NCBI GenBank assembly: GCA_964058845.1
Contig: CAXKVR010000470.1
Coordinates: 1-64,000, forward strand
Reading direction: 5' to 3'
DNA length: 64,000 nucleotides
Source of the DNA: Carex sylvatica
Lineage: Eukaryota > Streptophyta > Magnoliopsida > Poales > Cyperaceae
The first letter of the stretch is position 1. Every line of letters begins with the position of its first letter. Below are positions 37,132 through 48,185 of the stretch, in pieces. A program made the position numbers and the translations under genes. The notes under the pieces were generated by a model, which had not been told where the DNA came from, did not search any database, and saw only the letters and a list, made by a program, of their open reading frames with translations.

Positions 37132-37549
37132 CGACTCAAGAGGCCAAGGTGGTATTGATCAGACAGATGAATTTGTTACACTGTTGACGGTCCTAGATGC
37201 TAGTTAGAGATTATTTACAACATGGCACGATTATGTAAATAATTTGCTTTCCAACTTTTTTACACTCTTGTATATATTTTTTCCTTGATTAATATATGTT
37301 GGCTTTCAGCCAACCTTCAAAAACAAAAAACACTAAATAAATCTCACATTTAAACTTTAGCGTTTTTGTCAATGCTACAGCAACAGATGTCCTAAATATG
37401 AAATATCTATAGTACACCAAACGGTCGAAAAAGAAGCAAAAACTACAAAGGAGATATATTTTGTAAATTACACAACAAAACCCAATTACAAACTGAAACG
37501 AAAAAGGAAAATTTTGAAAGTGGAAACTTCACAAACAAATAACAGAAAC

Positions 37550-39370
37550 CTAGGTATATCCTTGCTTATACCGGCGGAACAGATCTTCTGTCTGCGCATT
37601 TTTAAATGCACTGCAACCAATCACATAAACCCATATAAGAGCCACAGCAGCTATTATAAGGGCAATATTGGCTTTTCGCCACTCTTGTCGAAGGTTGCCG
37701 AGCATTCCAGCTTTACAGGACTGGCAGTTGTAGCAAAGCAAGCTCGGGTCATTGCTCCATGCCATGCAGTCCGGGTCTGCAACAACATTGCTCGGATTAA
37801 CCCACACTGTCGGGTTTATGTAACCAAAGCCGCATGTCGTTGGGGGTTTGCAACAACCTGACTGCATTTAAAATTAGATATAAGCAGAAACAATTTTGTC
37901 AGACACAAGTAGACAGTATAGACAGTGAAGGCACTAGCAATTCAAGATGGAAAGGTTCAAACAGGTGTCCACAAGGAAAAGTCAACAAATATAACAAAAT
38001 CATGAAGCTTAAAAGTTTTTGATGGTGCTAGGATCGAGTTGCAGGTCCAGACTGCAGTAAACTCTTATTTAAAAGCACTGCTGTGATGTGATGATGCCTA
38101 TTCCGTAAATTTATTTACATCGATGACATTGTCTGAGCATCGTAGAAATGAGAGTTCACTATAGAAATCATCACGTGGATCCATTCTAATTTGAAAAGTC
38201 TACAAGTCGATAATCAAAAAAAAAAAAAGTCTACGAGTCTCGCAATTCTAGACCCCGTTCTCCTAGGAATAGGAATATGGGCCTAATCCACCGCCCCACG
38301 GCCCATGTTTCCTTTGAAATAAAATTTTCTACATCACCCTCAGAATTATATTTCTGTGGCGGGTGGCGCTACAGTTTCTCATATTCAGATCCTTTACATT
38401 AAAGTTACTATAGAGAACCACAGAAATAGAATAATCTAGCATCGAAATTATCTGCAATTTCCCCGTCTTCGACAATGCTACATAATCCACGCCCCACTCG
38501 GTGCTACCATTTTACGCACGAATCCTTGCAAAGTTTAAATTTTCTACACTAGAAAGTAGGGTCAAATTGCACAAAACGTCAAAACAAAATTCTCATAGGT
38601 ACCATTGTGATGAGCAAAGATGCAATACAATTCCCGTGAGAACAAGTTGAAAATTCTGAATTATCAGAACGGGGATGGCGATCCGTACGCGATTGCCAAA
38701 TTTGCAAGGGGAACAGGTAAATTAAGCACGGTTATAACTTAGAAATTACTAATTACTTACAACTTGTATGTATATATACTTGCCTGAAGAGGAGTAAGCT
38801 GGGTCTGAAAGAATTGATCAGCAGTGAAGTATGCTTGCTCTCGACTCAATTTTTCACAGACACTTGATTCGCTGAGACAAACCCGGATCCGCACCCAATT
38901 TCCTCCATCCGCGACATAATGCCGCAACCAACCTGAGAAACCGCTAATGTAATACTCCTTGTATGCCCGACCAGGTACCTCCACCACCCCGTTTGACCTA
39001 ATTTCAACAAAGATAGCAAACCGAAAATAAATTATTGACAATAACAGAATAGGGATGAAATTATTATAATTAAATTTGACCTGGTTACAACAAAGGCGAA
39101 GACGAGAATGATAATGAGGATCACGATGAGAGCGGCCATGGCGAAGAGGTAGATTGCGAGGAGGCACTGGTGGTTCCAATAGGCGCCAATGAAACCAGCA
39201 AGGGAAACGAGGAGGATGAGGAGACCGAGAATGATGAGCGGCCAGCGCGCCAGGTGGAGGCACTGGTTGTCGGGTTTTGTCGCCAGCCAGATGCCGGCAC
39301 CAATGATGGGAATCGAGCAGAGGAGGGAGAAGAAGTTCAGGATGGCGGTTACGTTGTTGCTTAGGGACAT
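37550..39370 (-). CDS. Tetraspanin (TET7/8/9-like), 3 exons
   Basis: Plant tetraspanins are four-pass membrane proteins that organise membrane microdomains and, for the TET8 group, mark extracellular vesicles. Exons are 39370-39081, 38997-38784 and 37861-37550, giving 271 residues in a consistent frame. Exon 1 encodes a short N-terminus and three membrane segments, including the plant-typical PIIGAGIWLA. Exon 2 and part of exon 3 encode the large extracellular loop with the hallmark GCCKPP, then YINPTVW and a CYNCQSCKAGML block. The fourth membrane segment ends GCSAFKNA. The second intron has a GC donor (CAG|GCAAGT) with an AG acceptor; the first is GT-AG with an unusual GTCAAA donor. The gene lies just downstream of the LINE and is transcribed towards it. 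Confidence 0.93.
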
Positions 39371-40047
39371 GCTTGATGGTGAATTTCGTTGGTGCGAGAC
39401 AGAGTGTATGTGCTTGTTGTGTGTGTGTGTGTGTGATTGAGATGGAGTGCAGGATAAAGGTAAGAACGGAAATTTCGCTGGTGCTCTCGAGTCTTGATGT
39501 TTTTATGTTGGGTCCTTGACTCGTTGAGTGCGTATCCTCTGACATATCTCAACTTTTGCGTGACCGACGTGTATTATTTGTGCTTTCAAATTCGTGCAGA
39601 ACGTATTTGAACGGTTGAGATTTTTCGAAAAACACACTCAAAGTTTGTGATATCTCATAGGATGCGAATTCGACTCGGTGCCGACTTCTCAATAAGGAAA
39701 TTTAGCCCACGGGCCTTTCCTATAAAATAAAAACAAAGAAAAGGAAATTTAAAATTTAGCATAGAATTTTTATATTTGCTCATGAACTCATGATGCATTG
39801 TGATTTGTGAAAGGTTTATTTGTGAAGGAAAAGGAACACTGCAACGTTGATGCAATAATTAAAAGTGTGGCAAACGATATTTAAATGTTTAGTGTGCTTT
39901 TTCTCTCCATCCTCAGATTTAAATAAAATAACTTCAAATAGTTTAGTGTCCACATGCGCTTTTACAAAGTTACTTTACAACACAATTAATTAATATTATA
40001 CATGTTTAAGCAACATCTTGTTCGACATACAAACTAGTAAATATTAA
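39371..40047. other. Tetraspanin upstream region
   Basis: This non-coding region contains a short GT microsatellite (about 39419-39434), probably in or near the 5' UTR of the tetraspanin gene. Sequence beyond 39550 is AT-rich. No TATA box stands out. Confidence 0.4.
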
Positions 40048-40460
40048 GAGTAGAAATAGGGTGTTTTTGAGTTCACTAAGTTTCTTGATGAACTCAAATC
40101 TAAAATTTGTTAAATTAATTTTAAATTATGAATTTGAACCATTGAAATCCGTCTACTTTACGAGTAATGCGTCTACATGTGAACAATTAAAATATTAGAA
40201 TTAATTTAGTAGAAAGTCAAGCGGTCAAAAATCATTCAAAAAATAAATGCATCAAACTTAATTTATTAAGCTTCTAATTTTGACCGCTTGACTTTATAAT
40301 AAATTAATTTAAATGTTTAAAATTTTTACATGTAGACGCATCACTCATAAGTTAGGCGAGCCTCAACAGTTCGGATTCGTAATTTGAAGACATTTTGACA
40401 GATTTTAGATTTGAGTTCACCAAAAAGCTTGGTGAGCTTAAAAACATCCTAGTTCTACTC
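40048..40460. mobile_element. 413-bp MITE, 9-bp TSD
   Basis: The ends GAGTAGAAATAGGGTGTTTT and the complement of AACATCCTAGTTCTACTC are inverted repeats. Inner pairs such as GACTTTCTACTAAATTAATT also match in inverted orientation. AAATATTAA flanks it at 40039-40047 and 40461-40469, a 9-bp duplication fitting a Mutator-type MITE. A diverged relative lies at about 43630-43880. Confidence 0.82.
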
Positions 40461-40554
40461 AAATATTAAATACATTATACATAATATTGAAAGTAAATAT
40501 TTCATAATTAACTATGCTAACTAACAAAACATGTATTAAAATCAAAGCAGTGCT

Positions 40555-42148
40555 TTAAGTGGATGGATAGATGGACATTAAACTTCTTATCCTATATATG
40601 GTGAGAGAATAACTCTAGTCAAAGCAGCAGCCATGTCATTATACTACATGCAGGCTTTAAGAGTCTCCAAAGAGGTGATTAGACATATAGATAAGATGCC
40701 AAAGAAACTTTTATGGAAAGAAAATCATTCGTGCAAAGAGTATTAATTGTCTGGCAAATTGAGAAAGAGTCTGCGCGCACACTCAAGGAAAATGGAAGAC
40801 TAGGTATAATAAATCTGAAGTGCTAGAACGAGACCTTACTCACGAAATTAGGGGTGTCAATGACACCCATTTACCTGTTTATTTTATCTTTATCGTATTC
40901 GATAAGATGAGTATGAATAAGACTTTTTTGCTGTTAGTTTATTGGATATAAGTATGGGTAAAGATTTTTTTTCATTAGATAAACAGGTATGGATACGGGT
41001 AAAGGTTATTTTGTACTCATTGGATAACGGGTAATTATATGAAATATATTATATATAAATATATCAATATTATATTCAATTTATTTATTTCTCTTCTTTT
41101 CATATTGCTGCATGCATGTATCAACGCTAGAGACATATGTATCAACGAATTCATTTCCTTGTTTTCTTTCTTATTCATCGTTATTGTCTTTTTTCTCAAT
41201 TCTGCAAATGGCAATAATGTATTGTTTGGTCCAAATGAGTATTTCATTAATGTCAGGTTAGGTGTTAGCGTCTGAATTTTGCATCACATGTCAGCTTTCT
41301 CAAAGTTATACTATGAATATATATATTTAATAATTGAACGAGATGGAATGAAATATTAGAAGAAAGAATGTAACAAGTGACAAAATTGACCCTATGCTGT
41401 CCGAACTATTATATTAGTATCTTTGTTATTCGCCCACTACCGTTTCATTACCCGTTAATTATAACGGATATGGGTAGGATAGGTAAGACAAATTCTTAAC
41501 GGGTATGGATAAAATATGAATAAGATCAATTCTTAGTGAGTATAGATATGAAAATGGTTCCATCCTCCTCGTATCATACCCATTGACACCCCTACACGAA
41601 ATAGATTTGGCAATTAGAAATGAGACCGGAGAACCTATGAGCTGTCATCTCTGCAGTTCACGACTCATGGAAACAAGAGATCATATCATGTGGCGATGCA
41701 AATACGTTATCAGATTCTGGACAGGCCTCTTCGCGTACTACAACATGAATATATAGAGAGAAGATTCAATCATATATAGTCACATGGGATTTGAACTCTC
41801 CCCGAGGATCAAAAAGGCTAAGAAATCTAAGAAACAGGAGCATGAGCTGAGCGCTATGGTGAGAAATAAATAGGCGGTTCTTTTCCAATAAATTCAAACT
41901 AGTGCAGCTTTTGATTAATAATACAACACTTTATATTCATTTTTTTATCTCAAACTCGGGTCGATAGGGATACGAAAGGCCCCGGCCATGGGGCTATGTA
42001 TTGTACCCTACTAGCAGCTATTGACAGGAGTAGATTATATTCCTTTATGTAGTTAAATGTCAAGTTGCTAATTTAGCAGACTAGCCCTGTAATTAGATTT
42101 TTTTTTCTTATCAATATATTGTTGGCAGTTTTACTGCCAACCTTTAAA
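40555..42148 (+). mobile_element. Decayed LINE tail, split by a hAT-like element
   Basis: Sequence at 40575-40830 matches the LINE at 36150-36380 (encoding the GGRVTLVKA...MQALKVPK region). Sequence at 41600-41960 matches the zf-RVT and SNKLKPVYLLIDD end. Its 3' end resembles that LINE's (GTTGGCAGTTTTACTGCCAACC versus GTTGGCTTTCAGCCAACC). Much of the intervening coding sequence is deleted and the rest is full of stops. A hAT-like element occupies 40849-41594. Confidence 0.8.
40849..41594. mobile_element. hAT-like element inside the LINE tail, 8-bp TSD
   Basis: The perfect 8-bp duplication CACGAAAT (40841-40848 and 41595-41602) flanks perfect terminal inverted repeats TAGGGGTGTCAATG and CATTGACACCCCTA. 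Subterminal regions carry GGGTA/TACCC-type motifs (GATAAACAGGTATGG, ACGGGTATGG) and the centre is AT-rich. There is no transposase; the open frame at 41039-41275 looks fortuitous. Confidence 0.9.
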
Positions 42149-42554
42149 AAAATCGAAAATTTGAATTCATATAATCAAAACTCTAAATAACATATTTATA
42201 AATTGACGTTTTTTTTTTCACAAGAATATTTTTTGTTATCAGAATTTTTAAATAAATATAATTATTTATGCATTTTTTTCTGTAACTATTTACATTGTCA
42301 AATAAAAATCTATGCTGCTCATACATAGCCACGATGACAAAAAAAAATAGTGGTTTTTTATGTATTTGTTCAACAAAAGATAAAAAATCCAGAATTCACT
42401 TTTATAAATGTCAAATTAGGTAATTATATTAGAAACTATAATAACGTGTATTATAAATCATAATCGTGATTCGTGAAGCATTCTAATAAACGTCTAGCAG
42501 AAAGAATTGTAGAGGACCGATAGACTGTAGTTTGATAATCCAGCATGATTTCTT
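42149..42554. other. AT-rich spacer
   Basis: About 400 bases of non-coding AT-rich sequence with nothing recognisable. Confidence 0.4.
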
Positions 42555-42642
42555 GTGGTTTTTTTTTTTACTTTTTTACACTTTTTCATATTTTTTTCGT
42601 GCGACGATCTGTGTAGCATTTTTATTTTTTATGTATATATAA

Positions 42643-42683
<41 letters not shown>

Positions 42684-42950
42684 ATATCTATATGTATATG
42701 TATATATATGTATATGTATGTATATATGTATATGTATATATAATAAAATATAATATATGTATATGTATATGTATGTATATATGTATAATATAATTATGAA
42801 TTTTTTTTATAAACTATAATTAAAGAAATAATTTATACTTATATACATATATTATATTATATTATATTATATTATATTATATTATATATATATATATTAT
42901 ATTATATTATATTATATTATATTATATATATATATATTATATTTTATTAT

Positions 42951-43015
<65 letters not shown>

Positions 43016-43120
43016 TTATATTTTATTATATATACATATACATATATACATATATAAAAATAGAGATGCTACACAGATTGCTACACGAAAAAAGTGTAAA
43101 AAAGTGTAAAAAATAAAAAT
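42555..43120. repeat. Palindromic element expanded by microsatellites
   Basis: The outer arms pair about 42560-42640 with about 43045-43115 (CTTTTTTACACTTTTTCATA and CGATCTGTGTAGCATTTTTA, and their complements). Between them are TATATG repeats on the left (42635-42785), pentanucleotide ATATT arrays (about 42845-42955) and an ACATAT array (about 42950-43015). The arms suggest a MITE whose centre has expanded. A pair of GAGACCGGAGG phrases follows at about 43134-43190. Confidence 0.65.
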
Positions 43121-44953
43121 AAAATAAAAAATTTGAGACCGGAGGAGCCACCCAGTCCCAAAAAAAAAAAAAAAATGAGACCGGAGGGCTCCTCCGGTTC
43201 TTATGGTTTTTGAAAGAAAAAAAAGCAATCATGTTGGATTAGTAAAAATAATTTTCTTAATTATGGTTTATCAAAAAAATTCAATTTCGTTTATGTTTTG
43301 CCTGGCTATTGCTTTTCAAACTTTCCCGTCATTTCGTGAAAAGTTGAAAAAGTTTGTAGTGTGATTGTATGATTAGTATCACAAGAAATCGACTTTTTAT
43401 TTATTTATTCTTATTTGGCTCTTTAAAAGTTTAAAGCAAACTTGTAGAAATTTAGCATTATTCTATACAATATTGTGCATTATTCTATACATTATTCTAT
43501 ACAGCTAAATTAAGTACGGACGAAAATGCATGCATTCTGAACTACAAATTATAAGTACTGCTAAGCTTCTAAATACATGATGTAATGCATATATTCCAAC
43601 TTTCATCTTTTACATACAAAATATATAAATCTATAATTAATTTAGTAGAAAGCCAAAAAAATAAAATTTATAAGTTAATTCTAATAAATTTAATTTTTTA
43701 TTCAAACTTTTTTACCATTTAATTTTATACTAAATTAATTTAATTTTTTTTATATATACATATATTTTTCATAAAGTAGATAGATTTTGATGGTCTGACC
43801 TTGTCATTTGAAATTAGTATGATAAAATTTAAAATTAAGCTCACCGATAAATTTGCTAGCTTCATAACATCCCAGTTTTACTTTATAATTAGATTTGCTT
43901 TGATAAAAAAAATATTAACACTTGTAACTATTTATTCAGTCAAAAATACTACTTGAAGATCAGACGTAGTATTTCAAATATTTAATCTGAAAATTTATTT
44001 TATTCATTCAATTAAATATGGGTAGGTATATTAAAAACTTCAAGAAATGAAAATATGCCCCGATTCTCTCGATTGTGGGCACTGGATTCGTTTTCATCTA
44101 TCAGAAAAAAGACACGAGAATCGTTGACATGCGGCCATGCGGACTGAGAAATCATGCATTTGCTACTTTGTTTTATTCTAGCTCCAAACTACTCAGATCA
44201 TGCTACTATACCACGCTGCCACATATTGTCTAGAGCTGGCAAAACGGGTTCCCACGGGAGGAAAACCTCCCCAAAATGGGTGTCTATTGCTGGTACCGGC
44301 TTCTTTGAATTTGCTAAAAATAACTTTTTGAGCCCAGAGAGAAAATGATCTGAACTCATTTGCATCAGTATTTCATCATGTTTTCGTAGTGAAATATCGG
44401 TGTTTTGTAACAATTTATCAATGCATTGCTAATATGATTAATGGGGTATATAACACATTATTACTGAACTTTAAATAGACATAATTTTTTATAGGAAAGT
44501 CTGATTTGAATGTTTGATCTCAATTTGGAAAGCTTGCAAAGAGACGAGGGCCTGGTGACCCGGCTAAAGCCCTCCGAAAACCTAGGAAGCCAATACAATT
44601 ATAATTGAAAAAAAATATATATATATTGTTTTGAACCTCAAAACTTCAATTGAAGTTTCTAATTCTACTTAATTATTTAATAGAAAATTTCATGTTAAAT
44701 ATTCTAAAATTGAATATCAATCATAAAAAAAAAATACAAAGTCAATAAAAAAATTAACCATGCATGCTCCAATTTATTTTTAATTTTGTTTGAGAAGTTA
44801 AAAAAAAAAACGATACCACTGACAATGTCAGGGGTAGAAGTAAAATAATACTACTAACAGTGCTGCGATAGAGGACTAAGCCTACTTCTGCATTGTCAGC
44901 ACTCAGCAATAGGAACACGCTTTGAAAAAATTTAAATGGTACCATATTTTTTA
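43121..44953. other. Non-coding region with a MITE remnant
   Basis: A stretch at about 43630-43880 resembles the MITE at 40048 (TTAATTTAGTAGAAAG near one end, AAGCTCACCGATAAATTTGC and CATCCCAG near the other). An open frame at 44154-44348 has no recognised family and no gene structure around it. No other feature is supported. Confidence 0.4.
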
Positions 44954-45987
44954 GCAAAAAAAAAATTTTATGCCACTTCAAAACATGGAATTTAGAAATT
45001 TGTCACTCTAAAACCTTAAATTAGCTAATTACCACTCCAAAATCATTATATTTAGCAAATTGTCACAATTATACATATAATTCAGATATTTGATTAAAAA
45101 AAATTTGAAAATTCGACAAATTTCAATAATGATCAAAATAACCCTGCTGAAGATTATGTGGATGACTGGATCTGTTTGCTCGATAGTTCGAAAGAATTTT
45201 CCCAAACCTAATTTGCTTGAACCAGATACAAGAACAAAGGGCAAGCTGGCGATTTTTACTCATTTCAAATATAAAAATCCATTGACAAAATATTGTGTTG
45301 TCTATAATTGAAGCATCAACGATAGAAAAAAAATTATAAAAGAAAATTAAATAAGAAAGTGCGTTACAGTAAAAATCTGAGAAAGGCAAGAGGAGCAGGT
45401 AGAGGCATTGGTGTCGCCACGGCAAAGAAGGAGACCTGACACCTGGTCCGGTACGGTGCCAAATCTACCAGCTGCGAAGCCAGTACCAGTAGAGTTGGAT
45501 TTGAGAGCGGAGAAAAGACTGTTGAGGTTGGACTGGTACGTGCTGTTGGCTGTGTAGTTGCCAGTAGGGGTGTTGATGCTGTCGCACTGGTAGTCGGAAT
45601 CACAGGTGGCCGGTACAGGGAGGTACAAGAGGAGAGGAAGAAGAAGAAGAAGAAGAAAGACGGAGAGATGCATTTGTCGAGTGCTCAGCACGAATCTCTA
45701 TGTTTCCTCTCCCGTCGGATCTGTGCTGGATGCTGTCCTGCGCCGGAGAAGGTTAGTTTTTGGAGTGTTAAATTTTTTTTCTCTCTTTTGAAGGGTAATT
45801 TTAGAAATATCAAAATACGTTTTATTATACACTACTTTTCAACAAATTTTAATAAAATATCTGAATTATATGTATAATTATAACAATTTGCTAAATATAA
45901 TAATTTTGAAATGACAATTAGTTAATTTAAGATTTTGGGATGGTTAATTCCTAAATTTTATGTATTAAAGTAGCATAAAAAAAATTA
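44954..45987. mobile_element. Pack-MULE carrying a DUF26 gene fragment
   Basis: The 1034-bp element is flanked by the 9-bp duplication TATTTTTTA (44945-44953 and 45988-45996). Its terminal inverted repeats of about 150 bp (44954-45120 with about 45815-45987) share TTTTATGCCAC, CCAAAATCATTATATTTAGC-like and TATACATATAATTCAGATAT blocks. The TATGCCAC portion resembles the ends of the larger element at 48372-52215, so both probably belong to one family. Between the arms lies the 5' part of a cysteine-rich receptor-like or secreted protein gene on the minus strand. There is no transposase. Confidence 0.82.
45347..45691 (-). pseudogene. Captured DUF26 (Gnk2-type) 5' gene fragment
   Basis: The frame encodes a signal peptide (HLSVFLLLLLLPLLLYLP) followed by the first part of a Gnk2/DUF26 domain: YTANSTYQSNLNSLFSAL, then GLLLCRGDTNASTCSSCL. 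This last part holds the C-X8-C-X2-C core of the family. Homology stops right after CSSCL, and the frame runs into unrelated sequence and a stop. The domain is therefore cut short and no kinase or second DUF26 repeat is present. It lies inside the Mutator-like element at 44954-45987, so capture from a cysteine-rich receptor kinase or secretory protein gene is the simplest reading. Confidence 0.82.
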
Positions 45988-46147
45988 TATTTTTTATTAT
46001 GTTTGCAATTTCGTTTTTTTAGGATAATTTTTTAGGATATGAATAAAAATAATGGATTATGGAATAAGCAAGTGCCAACAATTATATTATTGTTGCTGTT
46101 ATCTGTTGTTGCTATTATTATTATTTTAGGGGGTGATGGATGATGAT

Positions 46148-46673
46148 TAGGGGCGTTTGTTGGTTAGGTCCGGTCCGATTCAATTAAAATTGAAATAAAA
46201 TATGTAAATTATATTTTTATTCAGTATTAGAAAAAACAACTGAACCGACCGTAATAAATTTATTAACCGAATTAAAACCGACCGAGCAAACCAAACTAAT
46301 TTTGATTTGTTTGGTTGAACCGAAGTAAGAAGATTAATAATAAAATAAATATTGTTTGTTATTCTCTCAAAAAAAATATTGTTTGTTAATTTTTTGAATT
46401 TTAAGATAATTTTAAAAAATTTGTCTGATTTGGTCTAATCGGTATTAAACCAAACCAAGCAATATACATCATGTTGAATTTATTTATTTATTTTTAATAT
46501 TTGATTCGGACAGGAGACGAGTTTGAAAATTTGAATTGGTTCAATCTAATTTATTTTAAATTTTTGTAAACCGAACCAAATAAATAAACTGGTTTTAAAA
46601 AATAAACCAAACTGCTATATTTGTTTAAACCGAACCCACTCGATTGAGTTTAAAACCGATTATGAATACGCTA
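46148..46673. mobile_element. hAT-like element with AACCGA interior, 8-bp TSD
   Basis: A perfect 8-bp duplication ATGATGAT (46140-46147 and 46674-46681) flanks a 526-bp insert. It starts TAGGGGCGTTTGTTGG and ends in GAATACGCTA, a poorly conserved inverted terminus. Subterminal zones are rich in AACCGA/GGTCCGGTCC motifs. The target repeat is itself a simple GAT repeat, which slightly weakens the evidence. Confidence 0.7.
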
Positions 46674-46944
46674 ATGATGATTTGGCGAGATAAGCTTAGA
46701 TAGGCGCCAAATTTTTATTTCAAAAATTATCGAAAATATAAGTCGGGTCCATCTAAAATGCAGCACGGACGACTTTTGTGTACCGCGTTTAGATGAATAA
46801 ATGAAGACATGCAAGAACGTTGAAGGCTTGAAGCCCAATTGCAAAGTGCTAATTGTAAATTGTAGTCTCAATGGTTTTGTATGGGGGAAATGGCCGGTAG
46901 GCATAATTGTAATCTCAATATTCATACAAATATATTATCATATT

Positions 46945-48185
46945 TGTAGCCCATATCGTCTTGGATCATTAACAACGATTTTTTCTTAGAATTCGAATAT
47001 TTGATTCACTTACAATTATGTTAACACTTATTACTACCGTTGGAATCATAGTTCTTATTTATAGTGACAATTATATGTCTGATGATCAAGCATATTTGAG
47101 ATTTTTTTACTTATTTGAATCTTTTCAATGCTTCTATGTTGGAACTAATTACAAGTTCAAATTTAATACAAATCTATATTTTTTTGAAAAATAGTAGGAA
47201 TATGCACCTATTTGCTAATAGGATTTTAGTTTACATGGCCACTCGCTGCAAATGCCTGCCAAAAAGTTTTTGTATCTAATTTTGTAGGTGATTTTGGTTT
47301 ATTATTAGAAATTTTAGCTTTTTATTGGATAATTGGTAGTTTCGAATTTCAAGATTTATTTTAATTTTTAAATAACTAATAATTTAATCTAAAAAATGGA
47401 GTAATTCTTTATTTATTACTTTGTGTATTTTTTATTATTTGTTGGTGCAATTGTAAAATTCGCACAATTCCCACTTCACATATGGTTACCTGATGCCATG
47501 GAAGGACCCACCCCTATTTCTGCTCTTATACACGCTACTACCATGGTAGCAGCGGGATTTTTTCTTGTAGCTCAACTCTTTCATATTCTCTTAATAACAC
47601 CTAATATAATGCATATTATTTCTTCAATAGGTTTAATAACATTATTCTTAGGAGCTACTTTGACTCTTGCTCAAATAGACATTAAAAGAAGTTTAGCCTA
47701 TTCTACAATGTCTCAATTGGATTACATTATACTAGCTTTAGGTATAGGTTCGTCTCAAACTGCTTTATTTCATTTGATTACACATGCTTACTCTAACGCC
47801 CTGTTCGGCGGCTTGCTAAGGAATAGGAATGGAAATAGGAATAAAAAATTTTGACCTAATTTTTACTGTTCACCATGGGAAAAAAACTTCAGTCTGAGCA
47901 AAAAAAAATTTCTCACGGTGAACAGTAATCTACCGAACAGGGCCTAAGGCTTTATTGTTTTAGGATCTAGATCTATTATTCATTCAATGGAACCTGTTGT
48001 TGGATATTCACCTTATAAGAATCAAAATATGGTTTTCATGGATGGTTTAACTAAATATATTTCAATTACAAGAACTGCCTTTTTATTGGGTACACTGTCT
48101 CTTTGTGGTATTCCACCCCTTGCTTGTTTTTGGTCTAAAGATGAGATTCTTAGTAATAGTTAGTTGTATTCTTCAATTTTTGAAA
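46945..48185 (+). pseudogene. ndhF: Nuclear copy of plastid ndhF, decayed and interrupted
   Basis: NdhF is a membrane subunit of the plastid NDH complex. The segment reads as an internal part of it: INNDFF.EF near 46970, then [17 protein letters not shown], a deletion-damaged stretch, and a continuous frame 47423-47796. That frame contains [35 protein letters not shown] and [14 protein letters not shown]. After a 148-bp MITE it resumes with [32 protein letters not shown] and a stop where a Trp codon is expected. Start and end of the gene are missing. Many substitutions and frame breaks show an old transfer of plastid DNA to the nucleus. Confidence 0.9.
47797..47944. mobile_element. Tourist-like MITE inside ndhF copy
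   Basis: The 148-bp element has ends CGCCCTGTTCGG and CCGAACAGGGCC and is flanked by TAA on each side (47794-47796 and 47945-47947). The 3-bp TAA duplication and the GGCCCTGTTCGG-type terminus are those of PIF/Harbinger-derived Tourist MITEs. The inner arms also pair (ACTGTTCACC with GGTGAACAGT). Its removal with one TAA restores a continuous ndhF-like reading TCTAAGGCTTTATTG. Confidence 0.9.

Larger units (their letters stand above)
30309..37321 (+). mobile_element. Near full-length L1-type LINE with 15-bp TSD
   Basis: The 7.0-kb element is flanked by a perfect 15-bp duplication AACAAAAAACACTAA (30294-30308 and 37322-37336), showing insertion by target-primed reverse transcription. It has a leader of about 0.5 kb, a gag-like ORF1 region with two zinc knuckles, and an ORF2 with endonuclease, reverse transcriptase and zf-RVT. 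Its 3' end reads TTGGCTTTCAGCCAACCTTC and then a short A-rich tail. Several frameshifts and stops in both ORFs make it inactive, although both ends survive. Related 3' ends occur at 12827 and 40555-42148. Confidence 0.93.

Noticed and set aside
39170..39440. Plus-strand frames opposite the tetraspanin first exon
   Set aside because: Antisense shadows of a clearly conserved coding exon.
42555..42743. Open frame ending in [18 protein letters not shown] repeats
   Set aside because: Again a microsatellite translation inside a palindromic element.
44154..44413. Overlapping short frames on both strands
   Set aside because: No domain, no splice context and no family recognised.
47423..47854. Reading of ndhF segment as a functional NADH dehydrogenase gene
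   Set aside because: It lacks both gene ends, has deletions upstream, a MITE insertion and a stop codon downstream; it is a nuclear plastid-DNA relic.
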